This document shows, piece by piece, positions 11,241-20,333 of a stretch of DNA of 64,000 nt (position 1 is the stretch's first letter; every line of letters starts with the position of its first letter). Source of the stretch: Pseudomonas bananamidigenes (lineage in GTDB: Bacteria; Pseudomonadota; Gammaproteobacteria; Pseudomonadales; Pseudomonadaceae). The notes under the pieces are model-generated. The model searched no databases and had not been told where the DNA came from. It saw nothing but the letters and a program-made list of their open reading frames with translations. The position numbers and the translations under genes were made by a program. The stretch covers positions 1 to 64,000 of the forward strand of contig NZ_LRUN01000003.1 of NCBI RefSeq assembly GCF_001679645.1, given 5' to 3'.

Positions 11241-12068
11241 TCACGCCGGCTGGATCAAGCGCGCCAGCGCCAGACGTGCACCGGGCTGGTGCGGCAAGCG
11301 CAGGCCGAACTCCCGTTCCAGCAGTTCGATGAGCTCATCGACATCCGTCACTTCGCGCCGCTCGCTCTCGGCACCGATGCGGTGGATCGCAAAACTGCCG
11401 TTGTTCAACGTACGTCGCCAGCCATCGCCGGTGCGTGCCACCATCAGACGCTGAGCGAACGGTGAGTCCGGGTGGGTCGAGACATACCAATTGCCGAGGG
11501 TGTAATCGATGTCTTCCTGGCGTTGCAGGTCGAACAGGTACATCGGTCGCCATTCACCTGCGACACTCGCCCGCAGCATGTAGCCATCGGCCTGCACTTC
11601 GATGCGATAGGGTTCGTGGGGGGTGGATTGCTCCGCTTCGGTATCGAGTACCAGCGGCGCAGTCGGAACCATGCCGCCGAAGCCGACGTCGGTGATGTAC
11701 CGCACGCCTTCTATGATCACCAGACTCAAGCGATGGGTGCGCGCCGTCCAGCTGCCTTCGGGCTGATTCATCACCACTCGCCCGCTGATGCCCCGGGCAT
11801 CGAAGCCCAGCTCCAGCAACAGTGCCAGGAACAGGTTGTTGAGCTCGTAGCAGTAACCACCGCGGGCGTCGTTCAGAACCTTGCGCTCGATTGACGGCAG
11901 ATCGATCAATACAGGTTCGCCGGTGAGCGTCGACAGATTTTCGAAAGGGAAAACACCGGTGTGGCGCAACTGCAACAACCGCAGCGTGTCCAGGGTCGGT
12001 GCCGGATGCGTGTCGAACCCGAGTCGTTGCAGATAACGTTTCAGATTCGCCAGGCGTGGCTCGCTCAT
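11241..12068 (-). CDS. nat: Arylamine N-acetyltransferase
   Basis: Transfers an acetyl group from acetyl-CoA to arylamines and hydrazines; 275 aa, normal for the family. The cysteine-protease-like triad is visible: Cys73 in ARGGYCYELN, His112 in SWTARTHRLS, and Asp127 in RYITDVGFGG. The PFENLS motif at 41-46 is also typical. It stands alone, divergent from a GNAT acetyltransferase and convergent with brnA. The natural substrate is unknown. Confidence 0.93.
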   Translation of the reverse strand: MSEPRLANLKRYLQRLGFDTHPAPTLDTLRLLQLRHTGVFPFENLSTLTGEPVLIDLPSIERKVLNDARGGYCYELNNLFLALLLELGFDARGISGRVVMNQPEGSWTARTHRLSLVIIEGVRYITDVGFGGMVPTAPLVLDTEAEQSTPHEPYRIEVQADGYMLRASVAGEWRPMYLFDLQRQEDIDYTLGNWYVSTHPDSPFAQRLMVARTGDGWRRTLNNGSFAIHRIGAESERREVTDVDELIELLEREFGLRLPHQPGARLALARLIQPA

Positions 12069-12251
12069 TGCTCAGTCCTTTTGCAGGGAGACGCGGATCG
12101 TTCCGCCGATGGTCCTCATGTATACGGGATCCGGGTATCGGATCGACAATTGATTTCACCAATCGACCCTGCCGCCTCAACGCGCGGTTGCAAGAACTTC
12201 GCCCGCTGCGGCGTAATACGCCCTCGCCCGAACTGCCGAGAGCCACGCCCC

Positions 12252-12839
12252 ATGCACATCACACTGGAAGGCCAGGGCATCGTCCTGCGCCCCCTGCAAT
12301 ATACCGACGCCGACGCCCTGCTTCGTGCCGCTGCCGACGGCGAGCTGTGGAACCTTACTGTTACCGTAGTGCCCTCGGTGACTACCATCGACAGTTATTT
12401 GAAGAAGGCCCTCGACGGCCGCGATGCGGGAACGGTGATGCCGTTTGTCATTGTGTTGAAGGGGACCGGAGAGGTCATCGGCTCGACCCGTTTCTGGAAA
12501 ATCGACCCGCTCAATCGCAAACTGGAAATCGGCAGCAGCTGGATCTCGGCGCGCTTTCAGAAAACCTTCGTCAACACCGAAGCCAAGTACCTGATGCTGC
12601 GCCACGCCTTCGAGGTGCTCGATTGCGTGCGCGTGCAGTTCACTACCGATGAGCTCAACCACAAATCGCGCAACGCGATCCTGCGCCTCGGTGCGCGACA
12701 GGAAGGCATCGTGCGTCACGAACGGATCATGCCCGACGGCCGCAAGCGCAACTCGGTACGCTTCAGCATCATCGATGATGAATGGCCGCAGGTGCGCCAG
12801 AATCTCGAACAGAAACTCGCCGGGTACGAACGCCGCTGA
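12252..12839 (+). CDS. GNAT-family N-acetyltransferase (RimJ/RimL type)
   Basis: A 195-aa acetyl-CoA-dependent transferase. The fold signature is seen in LEGQGIVLRPLQYTDADALLRAA at the N-terminus, VIGSTRFWKIDPLNRKLEIGSSWIS in the middle and the C-terminal NHKSRNAILRLGARQEGIVRHERI, which is the CoA-binding region of RimJ/RimL-like enzymes. MHITLEG is taken as the start because the conserved strand begins there; the frame is open upstream but overlaps the nat promoter side. Substrate not predictable. Confidence 0.85.
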   Translation: MHITLEGQGIVLRPLQYTDADALLRAAADGELWNLTVTVVPSVTTIDSYLKKALDGRDAGTVMPFVIVLKGTGEVIGSTRFWKIDPLNRKLEIGSSWISARFQKTFVNTEAKYLMLRHAFEVLDCVRVQFTTDELNHKSRNAILRLGARQEGIVRHERIMPDGRKRNSVRFSIIDDEWPQVRQNLEQKLAGYERR

Positions 12840-12845
12840 TCCGGC

Positions 12846-14291
12846 TCAGGCGCGACGACGCAGCCATTGCAGAAAGCCTCTTTTCGGAACCGCTGCCGGC
12901 GCTTCCTGCGTCAGCGCCTGCGCCTTGAGCAGGCGGAAATCCAGCAGCGCCTTCATCGCGTCATTGATGTCATGACGGGCATCCAGGCAGGGCTTGAGAT
13001 AAGACTTCTCGATGCGATACAGAGCGCAGAACGTCTTGGCGGAAAAGTCGGCGGGCAAAGACGAATCGGACAGAATCCCGGCCTCGCCGATCACTTCCCC
13101 CGGTCCCATGCGCCCGGATTCGAACGGTACGCCGTGACGATTCAAGGTCACCGAAACCACACCGGACTCAATGATGAACAAGTGATCGCTGACCTCCCCG
13201 CCCGCCAGAATGATCTCACCGGCGCGGAAGGTTTGCAGGGTCATGTTCTGGCTGAAGGTTTCTTTCTCTTCCTGCCGCAGGGTGGAGAAAATCGGCGAGC
13301 TGTCGAGCAGCGCCCGTGGCCGCGAGAGATGGGCCGGTGCGGCAGGCTCATCGCTCGACAGCAGGTTGACTCCGGATGCCTGCAAATGTCGGTAAGCCAG
13401 GTCGAACAGTTGATTGCGCACCGCACGTTTCTCGCCCATCGAGGCGACGAAGCCGCTGATTTCATACTCCGCGCCGGCGCTGCTCGAACTTTTCAGCGCG
13501 ACGCTCGGCGCCGGCGTGTCCAGCAACGGACGACAACCTTGCATCGCCCGCTCCAGGGCGTCGATCACCGAATTCGGTCGGGCATGGGGGCTCACCTGCA
13601 CGCTGACGGCGACACCGAACATGTTGCTCGGGCGGCTGAAGTTGATGATCTTGGCCTTGGCCGCCAGTGAATTGGGAATCACCGCCATGCTGCCCTGGGA
13701 AGTCTGCAGGCGCGTGGCGCGCCAGTCGATGTCGGTGACCCGGCCCTCGGTGCCGTCGATGGAAATCCAGTCATCGAGTTGATAGGGCTTCGTGGTGTTC
13801 AGGACGATCCCGGAAAACACGTCGCTCAGCGTACTCTGCAACGCCAGACCGACGATGATCGCCAGCGCCCCGGATGTCGCCAGCACGCCTTTGACCGGCA
13901 GGTCCAGCACATAGGCCAGTGCCGCAATAATGGCGATCAGAAAGATCACCGCACCGAGCAGATCCTGCAAAAGCCGCCCGGTGTGGCCGACCCGTTGCAT
14001 CATCACCGCCCCGATCAACACCGTCAGGGTCCGTGCGCCGAACAGCCACCAGCCGATCTGCAGCCCGGTCGCCGCCAGATGCAGCGGCACATTGTCGGCC
14101 CAAGGCGCCGGCTCCATCGGGTTGAGGCCTTCGTTGAACAGCAGCACGCTGAACAGGCTGAAAATCAGCACCCGCACCAACAGCTTCCATCCACTGCCCC
14201 GGGAACCGATCAGACGCCACAGGCCAAGGTCGAGCAGGATCAGGATCAACGCGCAGAACAACGGATGTTCAGTCAGCAGAGACAGCATCAA
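12846..14291 (-). CDS. MscS-family mechanosensitive channel with C-terminal cyclic-nucleotide-binding domain
   Basis: A 481-aa inner-membrane protein. The first 165 residues contain four to five hydrophobic segments; the last, KGVLATSGALAIIVGLALQSTLSDVFSGIVLN, is the Gly/Ala-rich pore helix of MscS. The beta domain follows (WISIDGTEGRVTDIDWRATRLQT). Residues about 340-450 form a cNMP-binding domain (FRAGEIILAGGEVSDHLFIIESGVVSVTL, then GPGEVIGEAGILS). This is the bCNG subgroup of the MscS superfamily, thought to be ligand- rather than tension-gated. In the ligand pocket a classic phosphate-binding Arg after GE is not obvious (GEAGILSDSSLPADFSAK), so cyclic-nucleotide binding is uncertain. Confidence 0.88.
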   Translation of the reverse strand: MMLSLLTEHPLFCALILILLDLGLWRLIGSRGSGWKLLVRVLIFSLFSVLLFNEGLNPMEPAPWADNVPLHLAATGLQIGWWLFGARTLTVLIGAVMMQRVGHTGRLLQDLLGAVIFLIAIIAALAYVLDLPVKGVLATSGALAIIVGLALQSTLSDVFSGIVLNTTKPYQLDDWISIDGTEGRVTDIDWRATRLQTSQGSMAVIPNSLAAKAKIINFSRPSNMFGVAVSVQVSPHARPNSVIDALERAMQGCRPLLDTPAPSVALKSSSSAGAEYEISGFVASMGEKRAVRNQLFDLAYRHLQASGVNLLSSDEPAAPAHLSRPRALLDSSPIFSTLRQEEKETFSQNMTLQTFRAGEIILAGGEVSDHLFIIESGVVSVTLNRHGVPFESGRMGPGEVIGEAGILSDSSLPADFSAKTFCALYRIEKSYLKPCLDARHDINDAMKALLDFRLLKAQALTQEAPAAVPKRGFLQWLRRRA

Positions 14292-14398
14292 ACAACTCCG
14301 ACAGAGGTCAATCGCGAGAAAATCGCACAGATTGGGCTTAGTGTAGGAGCAATTGATTTGGCGGGATAAGGGCTATCGAATGTCCCTCTGAAAAAAAC

Positions 14399-14426
14399 TG
14401 TGGGAGCCAGCTCGCTGACTCCCACA
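14399..14426. repeat. REP-like palindrome
   Basis: Arms TGTGGGAG / CTCCCACA around GCCAGCTCGC-type core, a common intergenic Pseudomonas repeat. It lies just past the 3' end of the pirin gene. Confidence 0.7.
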
Positions 14427-14434
14427 ATGTCGAT

Positions 14435-15301
14435 CTACGCAGGCATCCGTCCGAACCGGCCTGACTGGAAATCAACGAACGCCTGATGAATTTCCTGCTC
14501 GGTATTCATCACGAACGGGCCATGACCGACAATCGGCTCATCGATCGGCTCGCCGCTGAGCAGCAACACCATCGCGTCCTCGCCGGCCTCAAGCGTCAGG
14601 CGGTCACCCTCACGCTCGAACAACGCCAGTTGCCCTACGCCCGCCGACTCCTGGCCGTTGATCCGGACCGCACCACGAAGCACCACCAGCGCGGTGTTTC
14701 GGCCTTCATGCAGATCCAGCGTCAGCGACTTGCCGGCATTCAGACGCAGATCCCAGACATCGATCGGCGTGAAGGTCCGGGACGGCCCCGTATGGCCGTC
14801 GAACTCACCGGCGATCAGCCGCAGGCTGCCGGCGTTGTCCTTGAGCGCGATGCTGGGGATGTCACTGTCCAGAATCGTCTGGTAGCCCGGCGCCGCCATT
14901 TTGTCCCTGGCGGGCAGATTGACCCAAAGCTGCACCATTTCCAGCGTGCCGCCCTTGCGCGCGAAATCCGCAGAGTGAAACTCCTCATGCAGGATCCCGG
15001 AGGCGGCGGTCATCCACTGCACATCGCCCGGTCCGATCTTGCCGCCGCTGCCCGTGGAATCGCGGTGCTCCACTTCGCCGTCATAAACGATGGTCACGGT
15101 TTCGAAACCGCGGTGCGGATGCTGCCCGACCCCACGTCGTTCAGTGGTCGGGGTGAACTGCGCAGGTCCTGCATGATCGAGCAGCAGGAACGGGCTGATG
15201 TGCTTGCCCAGGTTGTCGTAGGAAAACAGTGTACGAACCGGAAACCCATCGCCGACCCAGTGGCCGCGAGGGCTGGTAAAGATACCGATGAGTTTTTTCA
15301 T
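14435..15301 (-). CDS. Pirin family protein (bicupin, possible quercetinase)
   Basis: A 288-aa double-cupin protein. The metal site of the N-terminal cupin is visible: His61 and His63 in GVGQHPHRGFETV, His in YDGEVEHRDS, and Glu in ASGILHEEFHS. Bacterial pirins have been reported as quercetin 2,3-dioxygenases or redox regulators; which applies here cannot be told. The ATG at 15301 is preceded by GGAG at proper spacing, which is better than the upstream in-frame ATGs. It is divergent from the aldo/keto reductase gene. Confidence 0.9.
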   Translation of the reverse strand: MKKLIGIFTSPRGHWVGDGFPVRTLFSYDNLGKHISPFLLLDHAGPAQFTPTTERRGVGQHPHRGFETVTIVYDGEVEHRDSTGSGGKIGPGDVQWMTAASGILHEEFHSADFARKGGTLEMVQLWVNLPARDKMAAPGYQTILDSDIPSIALKDNAGSLRLIAGEFDGHTGPSRTFTPIDVWDLRLNAGKSLTLDLHEGRNTALVVLRGAVRINGQESAGVGQLALFEREGDRLTLEAGEDAMVLLLSGEPIDEPIVGHGPFVMNTEQEIHQAFVDFQSGRFGRMPA

Positions 15302-15521
15302 GGTGGGCTCCGAAATCAGGTTGATCATGGATCGATCATAAATTCGCCACGCGTTTGGCACTAGTCAGGCAAAACCGGCTTCATCGTTCTACTGATGGAA
15401 CGAATATCTTCACAATGATTCGTGACTTTCAGTCAACAGTACTTTGCCCGGACAGCGGTTTTTCTCACGGAAGCGACAACGGATACTCCTGCCCATTCCC
15501 ACTGCAACCCTGGAGTCCTGC

Positions 15522-16325
15522 ATGTCTGTTCCCGCTTTCGGTCTTGGTACGTTTCGCCTGCAAGGTCAGGTGGTCATCGATTCGGTGAGCACTGCCCTTG
15601 AGCTCGGCTACCGGGCCATCGACACCGCACAGATCTACGAAAACGAGGCCGAGGTCGGCCAGGCCATCGCCGCCAGCGGTATTGCCCGCAACGAATTGTT
15701 CATCACCAGCAAGATCTGGATCGCCAACTTTGCCAAGGACCGTCTGATCGACAGTCTCAAGGAAAGCCTGGAAAAGCTGCAGACCGACTACCTGGACCTG
15801 ACGCTGATCCACTGGCCCTCGCCGGAAGACCAGGTACCGGTGGCGGAATTCATGGGCGCCCTGCTGGAAGCGAAGCGCCTGGGCCTGACCCGGCAGATCG
15901 GTGTATCCAACTTCACCATCGACCTGATGAAGCAGGCGATTGCCGCCGTCGGTGCAGAAAACATCGCCACCAATCAGATCGAATTGCATCCGTACCTGCA
16001 AAACCGCAAGGTCGTCGAGTTCGCACAGAGCCAGGGCATCCAGATCACCTCGTACATGACCCTGGCCTATGGCGAAGTGCTGAAGGATCCGCTGATCGTG
16101 CAGATCGCCGAGCGTCTGCAAGCCACCCCGGCGCAAGTCACACTGGCGTGGGCGATGCAATCGGGTTATGCGGTGATTCCATCGTCGACCAAGCGCGCCA
16201 ACCTGCAGGGCAACCTTGGCGCCACCGCGCTGACATTGAGCGAGGCCGACATGGCACTGATCGCCACTCTGGATCGCGGTCATCGCCTCACCAGCCCCAA
16301 AGGCATTGCGCCGCAGTGGGACTGA
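15522..16325 (+). CDS. dkgB: Aldo/keto reductase (2,5-diketo-D-gluconate reductase B type)
   Basis: NADPH-dependent carbonyl reductase of 267 aa, the length of DkgB. The catalytic tetrad is present: Asp34 and Tyr39 in [15 protein letters not shown], Lys64 in FITSKIW, His97 in LTLIHWPSP. The coenzyme segment [15 protein letters not shown] is near the C-terminus. GGAG precedes the ATG at 15522. The gene ends four bases before the convergent hybrid kinase gene, with no room for a terminator. Confidence 0.9.
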   Translation: MSVPAFGLGTFRLQGQVVIDSVSTALELGYRAIDTAQIYENEAEVGQAIAASGIARNELFITSKIWIANFAKDRLIDSLKESLEKLQTDYLDLTLIHWPSPEDQVPVAEFMGALLEAKRLGLTRQIGVSNFTIDLMKQAIAAVGAENIATNQIELHPYLQNRKVVEFAQSQGIQITSYMTLAYGEVLKDPLIVQIAERLQATPAQVTLAWAMQSGYAVIPSSTKRANLQGNLGATALTLSEADMALIATLDRGHRLTSPKGIAPQWD

Positions 16326-16329
16326 TCGC

Positions 16330-19300
16330 TCAGGCCTGAAGTTGCTGCGCGAGGTCGTGCATGGCCTCGCGCAGCGCATTAATGGCAGCCTCAAGCGCTG
16401 CGTCGGACGCCTCCGCACGGCAAGCCTGTTCGAGCACCCGGCACGCGTGGACCACGCGTTCGGCACCGATCATATGCGCTCCGCCGGCGACGTGATGCGC
16501 CAGATCCTTCAGGGCTGCGCGATCACCTTTCCGACCCGACTGGTCCAGCCGTTCCAGATCGGTGTGCAGACTACTGAGCATCTCCTCACGCAATTGCCCG
16601 ATGAGCGGGTTGTCCGCACCCGCCAGTTGCAACAGCGAATTCAGATCGAAACCGGGCAATCCCTGCTCGTCCATGGCTACGGGCTGTGTTTCGTCCGGTG
16701 TTGCGCCCAGCAGCGCCAGGCTCAGTTCCCGCAGCAAAACCGGCTTGAACAGGCAATCATCCATTCCGGCTGCCAGACATCGCTGTTTTTCTTCCATTTG
16801 TGCATTGGCGGTAAACCCCAGAATCAGACAGGGCTTGCTGCCCGTCGCCGCCTCCTCTTCGCGAATCACTCGCGCCAGCTCATAACCGTTGAGCCCGGGC
16901 ATGTTGAGGTCGGTGATCAGTACATCGAAAGATTGGCCGCGCCACAGATCCAGTCCCTGTTCAGCGTGTTCGATGTCGACAAATCGATGCCCGAGTTCGC
17001 TCAACTGCCGACACAGCAACAGGCGATTGACCGGGTGATCGTCCACCACCAGAACATACAGCGATTTCGCCGCTGTCATCACCGGTATCCTGGCGTCCTT
17101 CTGATCGAGAGGCTCAAGCACCGGCAGTTCCAGACGCAACATGACTTGCGTACCTCGCCCGGGAGCGCTGGTCAGCCACAAGTCACCGCCCATCATCCGG
17201 CACAGGTTGCGGCTGATTACCAGGCCCAGACCGGAACCATGGCGAGCCGACACCGGCTGGCTGCCGACCTGCACGAACGGGTTGAACAAGCGTTGCTGAT
17301 CTTCGGCGCTGATTCCCCGACCACTGTCTTCGATGATCACTCCCACTTCCACCTGCCCCTCGGGCGCATCGTAAATGCGCAACCGCAGGACGATTGCGCC
17401 TTCATCGGTGAACTTGATCGCATTGCTCAGCAGGTTCGACAACACCTGCTTGAACCGCAGCGCATCGAGCATCACCTCGACCTCGCTGCGCTCATCCAGT
17501 TCTACGCACCATGACAACTGTTTCTGGCGCGCCAGTCCTTCGAAAACCCGACACACGGATAACACGGTCTCACGCAGATGGGTCCGTTCGGGAGCCAGCG
17601 ACAGATGACCTGACTCGATGCGTGCGATGTCGAGAATATCGCCGATCAATGCCAGCAGTTGTTGCCCCGCAGTGGACGCCACCTGCATCGCCGGGCGATC
17701 GATCACACCTTCATCGGCATGTTTGAGCGCCAGTTCGAGCATGCCCAGTAAGGCATTCATGGGCGTACGGATTTCGTGACTCATGACGGCCAGAAAAGTG
17801 CTCTTGGCCCGACTGGCATCATCCGCCGCATCCTTGGCTTCCTGCAGTTGCAGCAGCCATTGCTGGCGCTGGCGAATCTGCCGGCGCTGAAAGGCAATCC
17901 AGGCCGATGCCAGCAGCAGCAATCCTGACGCAACGGCAAATCCAAGCAGGATTTTCTGCTGATGGCGCTGCCAGTAACTGTCATCGGCAACTGCATCACG
18001 ACCCCAGCGCTCGACCAGAGCGTCGATTTCCTTCGGCGCAATGCTCAACAGCGCCTTGTTCAGAATCGAGTGCAATGCCACCGCGTCCGGCGCGGTAGCC
18101 AACGCGATCCGGGCAGGCCGGTCCCCCACCGTACCGACAATCCGGGTACGCCCCCGGTACTGCCGGGAAATCAGATAGCGCGCCACGATCAACGAACTCA
18201 GCGTGGCATCGGCCCGCCCGCTGACAATGGCTTCCATCCCGGCCGCCGGACTTGGTACTTCAACCAATCCGAGCTGCGGTACTCGCTCCAGCAGATAATC
18301 GCGCAAAGGGTGACCGCGATAGATCGCCAGCCTCTTGCCTGCCAGGTCATCCAGCGTTTTCACACCGGACGCCGATATCCCGCTGACGAGGACGAACGGA
18401 TTGTTCAGATAAGCCCGGGAGAAACGCATTTCGCGTTCACGCTCGCTGCCAGGGGTCACCACAGGCAGCAGATCAAGCTCCCCGGCCCTCAATTGCTCAA
18501 TCTGTCTGTCCAGTGACTGTCCCCGTTCAATCTCGAACTTCAGACCGCTGCGCTGGCTGATCAGATTCAACAACTGCGCTGCAAGCCCCTGCAGTTGCCC
18601 CCGCGCATCGAAGAACGTCAACGGGGCGAAATCCTCGATCGCACCGACCCGCACACTCGGATGCCGGTCAAGCCAATCCTGTTCACTGCTGCTGAGACTG
18701 ACCCGTGATTGTCCTGCCATGTCCGCACGACCGGCACTCCAGCGCAGCTCCATGGCCAGGCGCTGCTCCATGGGAATGGCCAACAGGGCCTTGTCGACCA
18801 GACGTTTCAAACGAGTGCTGCCACGCGTCAGGGCAAAAGCGAAAGGGTTTGCATCGAGGCCCGAAGGGCCGGCCAGTTGCAGGTCATTGTGAAAGTTGGT
18901 GTTGATCAGATAGCCGGCACTGATGAAGTCACCGAGGTACAGATCATCCCGACCGAATGCTACGGCACCCAGGGCATCGAGGATCGAGCGATAACGCTGC
19001 AGGACGGCTTGCGGGTAAGCCTTCACGATGGTCGAAGCCGGCAGGTAGTCATCCACCATCGCAATGCGCTTGCCTGACAGATCATCGGGTATCGGTTCAT
19101 CGAGCCGGGTCACCCACATCGGCTGATCTTCGGCGTAGGCGCGGGACAGCATCAGCTGGGGATCGGCGATCTCATAGTTGTTCGAGGTGCCCAGCAAGTC
19201 CAGCTCCCCGGCCTTGAGCGCGGCCATGGCGGATTCGCGATCAGGGTAGCACCAGACTTCGATCCCGACGTTCAGCACCTGTGCGATCGCGTCGGCGTAT

Positions 19301-19551
19301 TCGGCCGTGAGGCCTTCCAGTTCATGCCTGTTGCGGGTCAATTCGAAGGGGGGATAGTCCGGCCCGGAAGCGCCGATGCGCAATACCGGGTGTGCCCGGA
19401 GCCACTGTCGATCCTGCTCGTCAAGCCGTACCTGAACACCTTCCAGCCGGATGCGGGAGACGATTTCCAGTTTTTGCGCAGCGCCGGATGCCTGTACCGC
19501 ACTTGCAAAAAGGAAGATCAACAGAGGAATGAGTCGCAGCGACCTCACCAC
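16330..19551 (-). CDS. Hybrid sensor histidine kinase, BvgS/EvgS-like
   Basis: A 1073-aa membrane phosphorelay kinase. Order: signal peptide (1-21), two periplasmic solute-binding (Venus flytrap) domains (about 48-270 and 285-515), one TM helix (about 534-556), a short coiled coil, HisKA with His near 593 (AVMSHEIRTPMNALLG), HATPase_c (NLLSNAIKFTDEG, EDSGRGIS, GSGLGLVISR), a receiver domain with Asp near 880 (VLITDLNMPGLNGYE), and a C-terminal HPt domain with His near 1021 (DLAHHVAGGAHMIGA). No PAS domain fits between TM and HisKA, as in EvgS rather than BvgS. The partner regulator lies directly downstream in transcription terms upstream, at 19563. Signal unknown. Confidence 0.92.
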   Translation of the reverse strand: MVRSLRLIPLLIFLFASAVQASGAAQKLEIVSRIRLEGVQVRLDEQDRQWLRAHPVLRIGASGPDYPPFELTRNRHELEGLTAEYADAIAQVLNVGIEVWCYPDRESAMAALKAGELDLLGTSNNYEIADPQLMLSRAYAEDQPMWVTRLDEPIPDDLSGKRIAMVDDYLPASTIVKAYPQAVLQRYRSILDALGAVAFGRDDLYLGDFISAGYLINTNFHNDLQLAGPSGLDANPFAFALTRGSTRLKRLVDKALLAIPMEQRLAMELRWSAGRADMAGQSRVSLSSSEQDWLDRHPSVRVGAIEDFAPLTFFDARGQLQGLAAQLLNLISQRSGLKFEIERGQSLDRQIEQLRAGELDLLPVVTPGSEREREMRFSRAYLNNPFVLVSGISASGVKTLDDLAGKRLAIYRGHPLRDYLLERVPQLGLVEVPSPAAGMEAIVSGRADATLSSLIVARYLISRQYRGRTRIVGTVGDRPARIALATAPDAVALHSILNKALLSIAPKEIDALVERWGRDAVADDSYWQRHQQKILLGFAVASGLLLLASAWIAFQRRQIRQRQQWLLQLQEAKDAADDASRAKSTFLAVMSHEIRTPMNALLGMLELALKHADEGVIDRPAMQVASTAGQQLLALIGDILDIARIESGHLSLAPERTHLRETVLSVCRVFEGLARQKQLSWCVELDERSEVEVMLDALRFKQVLSNLLSNAIKFTDEGAIVLRLRIYDAPEGQVEVGVIIEDSGRGISAEDQQRLFNPFVQVGSQPVSARHGSGLGLVISRNLCRMMGGDLWLTSAPGRGTQVMLRLELPVLEPLDQKDARIPVMTAAKSLYVLVVDDHPVNRLLLCRQLSELGHRFVDIEHAEQGLDLWRGQSFDVLITDLNMPGLNGYELARVIREEEAATGSKPCLILGFTANAQMEEKQRCLAAGMDDCLFKPVLLRELSLALLGATPDETQPVAMDEQGLPGFDLNSLLQLAGADNPLIGQLREEMLSSLHTDLERLDQSGRKGDRAALKDLAHHVAGGAHMIGAERVVHACRVLEQACRAEASDAALEAAINALREAMHDLAQQLQA

Positions 19552-19562
19552 GGGTCAGCCTC

Positions 19563-20189
19563 TCAGAGCAGATGGTTGCGTCTGGCAAACTCTCGCAGCA
19601 CCACGAGCGAGCTGACGCCGAGCTTCAACATCAGACGAGTCTTGTAAGTACTGATGGTTTTGTGGCTCAGGTTCATTTCCATGGCGATGTCCTTGTTGGG
19701 TTTGCCGAGTGCCAGTTGCAGCAGAATGTGCAATTCACGATCCGAGAGACGGTCGATCAGTTCGCGCTCATTGCCGTCGACACTCGATGGCCCCGCGAAC
19801 CCCACGGGCGCTTCAGGAAAATAGCTGTAACCGGAACGGACAGCCTTGATTGCGTTCTGCAGTTGCTGCAATTCCGCGGACTTGGTGACGAAGGCCATCG
19901 CACCGGCACGTCGGCAACGGGCCATGTAATGCTGCGGGTCGGCCGAGGTAAAAATCACGATCTTGCAGATCAGGCCGATGGCTCTGATGCGTTCCAGTAC
20001 TTCCAGACCGCCCATGCCGGTGAGTTTCAGGTCAAGTACGATGAGTTCCGGCGCATGCTCGCGAATCATCGGCACCACATCGACACCGCTCGAAGCGACA
20101 TGAACCGGTTTATAACCCACCGATTCCAGAACCATACGGACGGCACCGGCTACCACCGGATGATCATCGACGACCATTGCTGAACCCAT
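19563..20189 (-). CDS. LuxR/NarL-family response regulator, BvgA/EvgA-like
   Basis: A 208-aa regulator: receiver domain with acidic pair Asp8-Asp9 and phosphoacceptor Asp53 (LIVLDLKLTGMGG), Thr/Ser and Lys switch residues (VIFTSADP, AFVTKSAE), and a C-terminal HTH_LuxR (LSDRELHILLQLALGKPNKDIAMEMNLSHKTIS, about 145-205). The ATG at 20189 follows GGGAGTGG. It precedes the hybrid kinase gene by 11 bases in the same operon and is its obvious phosphorelay target. A lux-box-like dyad lies about 105 bases upstream (20293-20312). Confidence 0.92.
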   Translation of the reverse strand: MGSAMVVDDHPVVAGAVRMVLESVGYKPVHVASSGVDVVPMIREHAPELIVLDLKLTGMGGLEVLERIRAIGLICKIVIFTSADPQHYMARCRRAGAMAFVTKSAELQQLQNAIKAVRSGYSYFPEAPVGFAGPSSVDGNERELIDRLSDRELHILLQLALGKPNKDIAMEMNLSHKTISTYKTRLMLKLGVSSLVVLREFARRNHLL

Positions 20190-20292
20190 AACCACTCCCG
20201 TGGCGAATGCCTGACACTGGCGCCACTGAACCTGCATGAACGGGACGACTGGCAGCTGCGCTACAACTTTTGCACGGCAGGCACGGCGAAGC

Positions 20293-20312
20293 ACCTGTCA
20301 GACCTGACAGTT
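20293..20312 (-). promoter_or_regulatory. lux-box-like palindrome before the BvgA-like gene
   Basis: The core CTGTCAGACCTGACAG is a perfect 7-bp inverted repeat with the CT-N12-AG form of LuxR-type quorum-sensing operators; the flanks (AC..., ...TT) extend the match. It stands between the degenerate receiver gene and the response regulator, upstream of the latter. A weak -10 (TTGTAG on the minus strand, 20261-20266) is placed about 36 bases from its centre. Confidence 0.4.
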
Positions 20313-20333
20313 GCGTACCGGACCAAATCGTGA

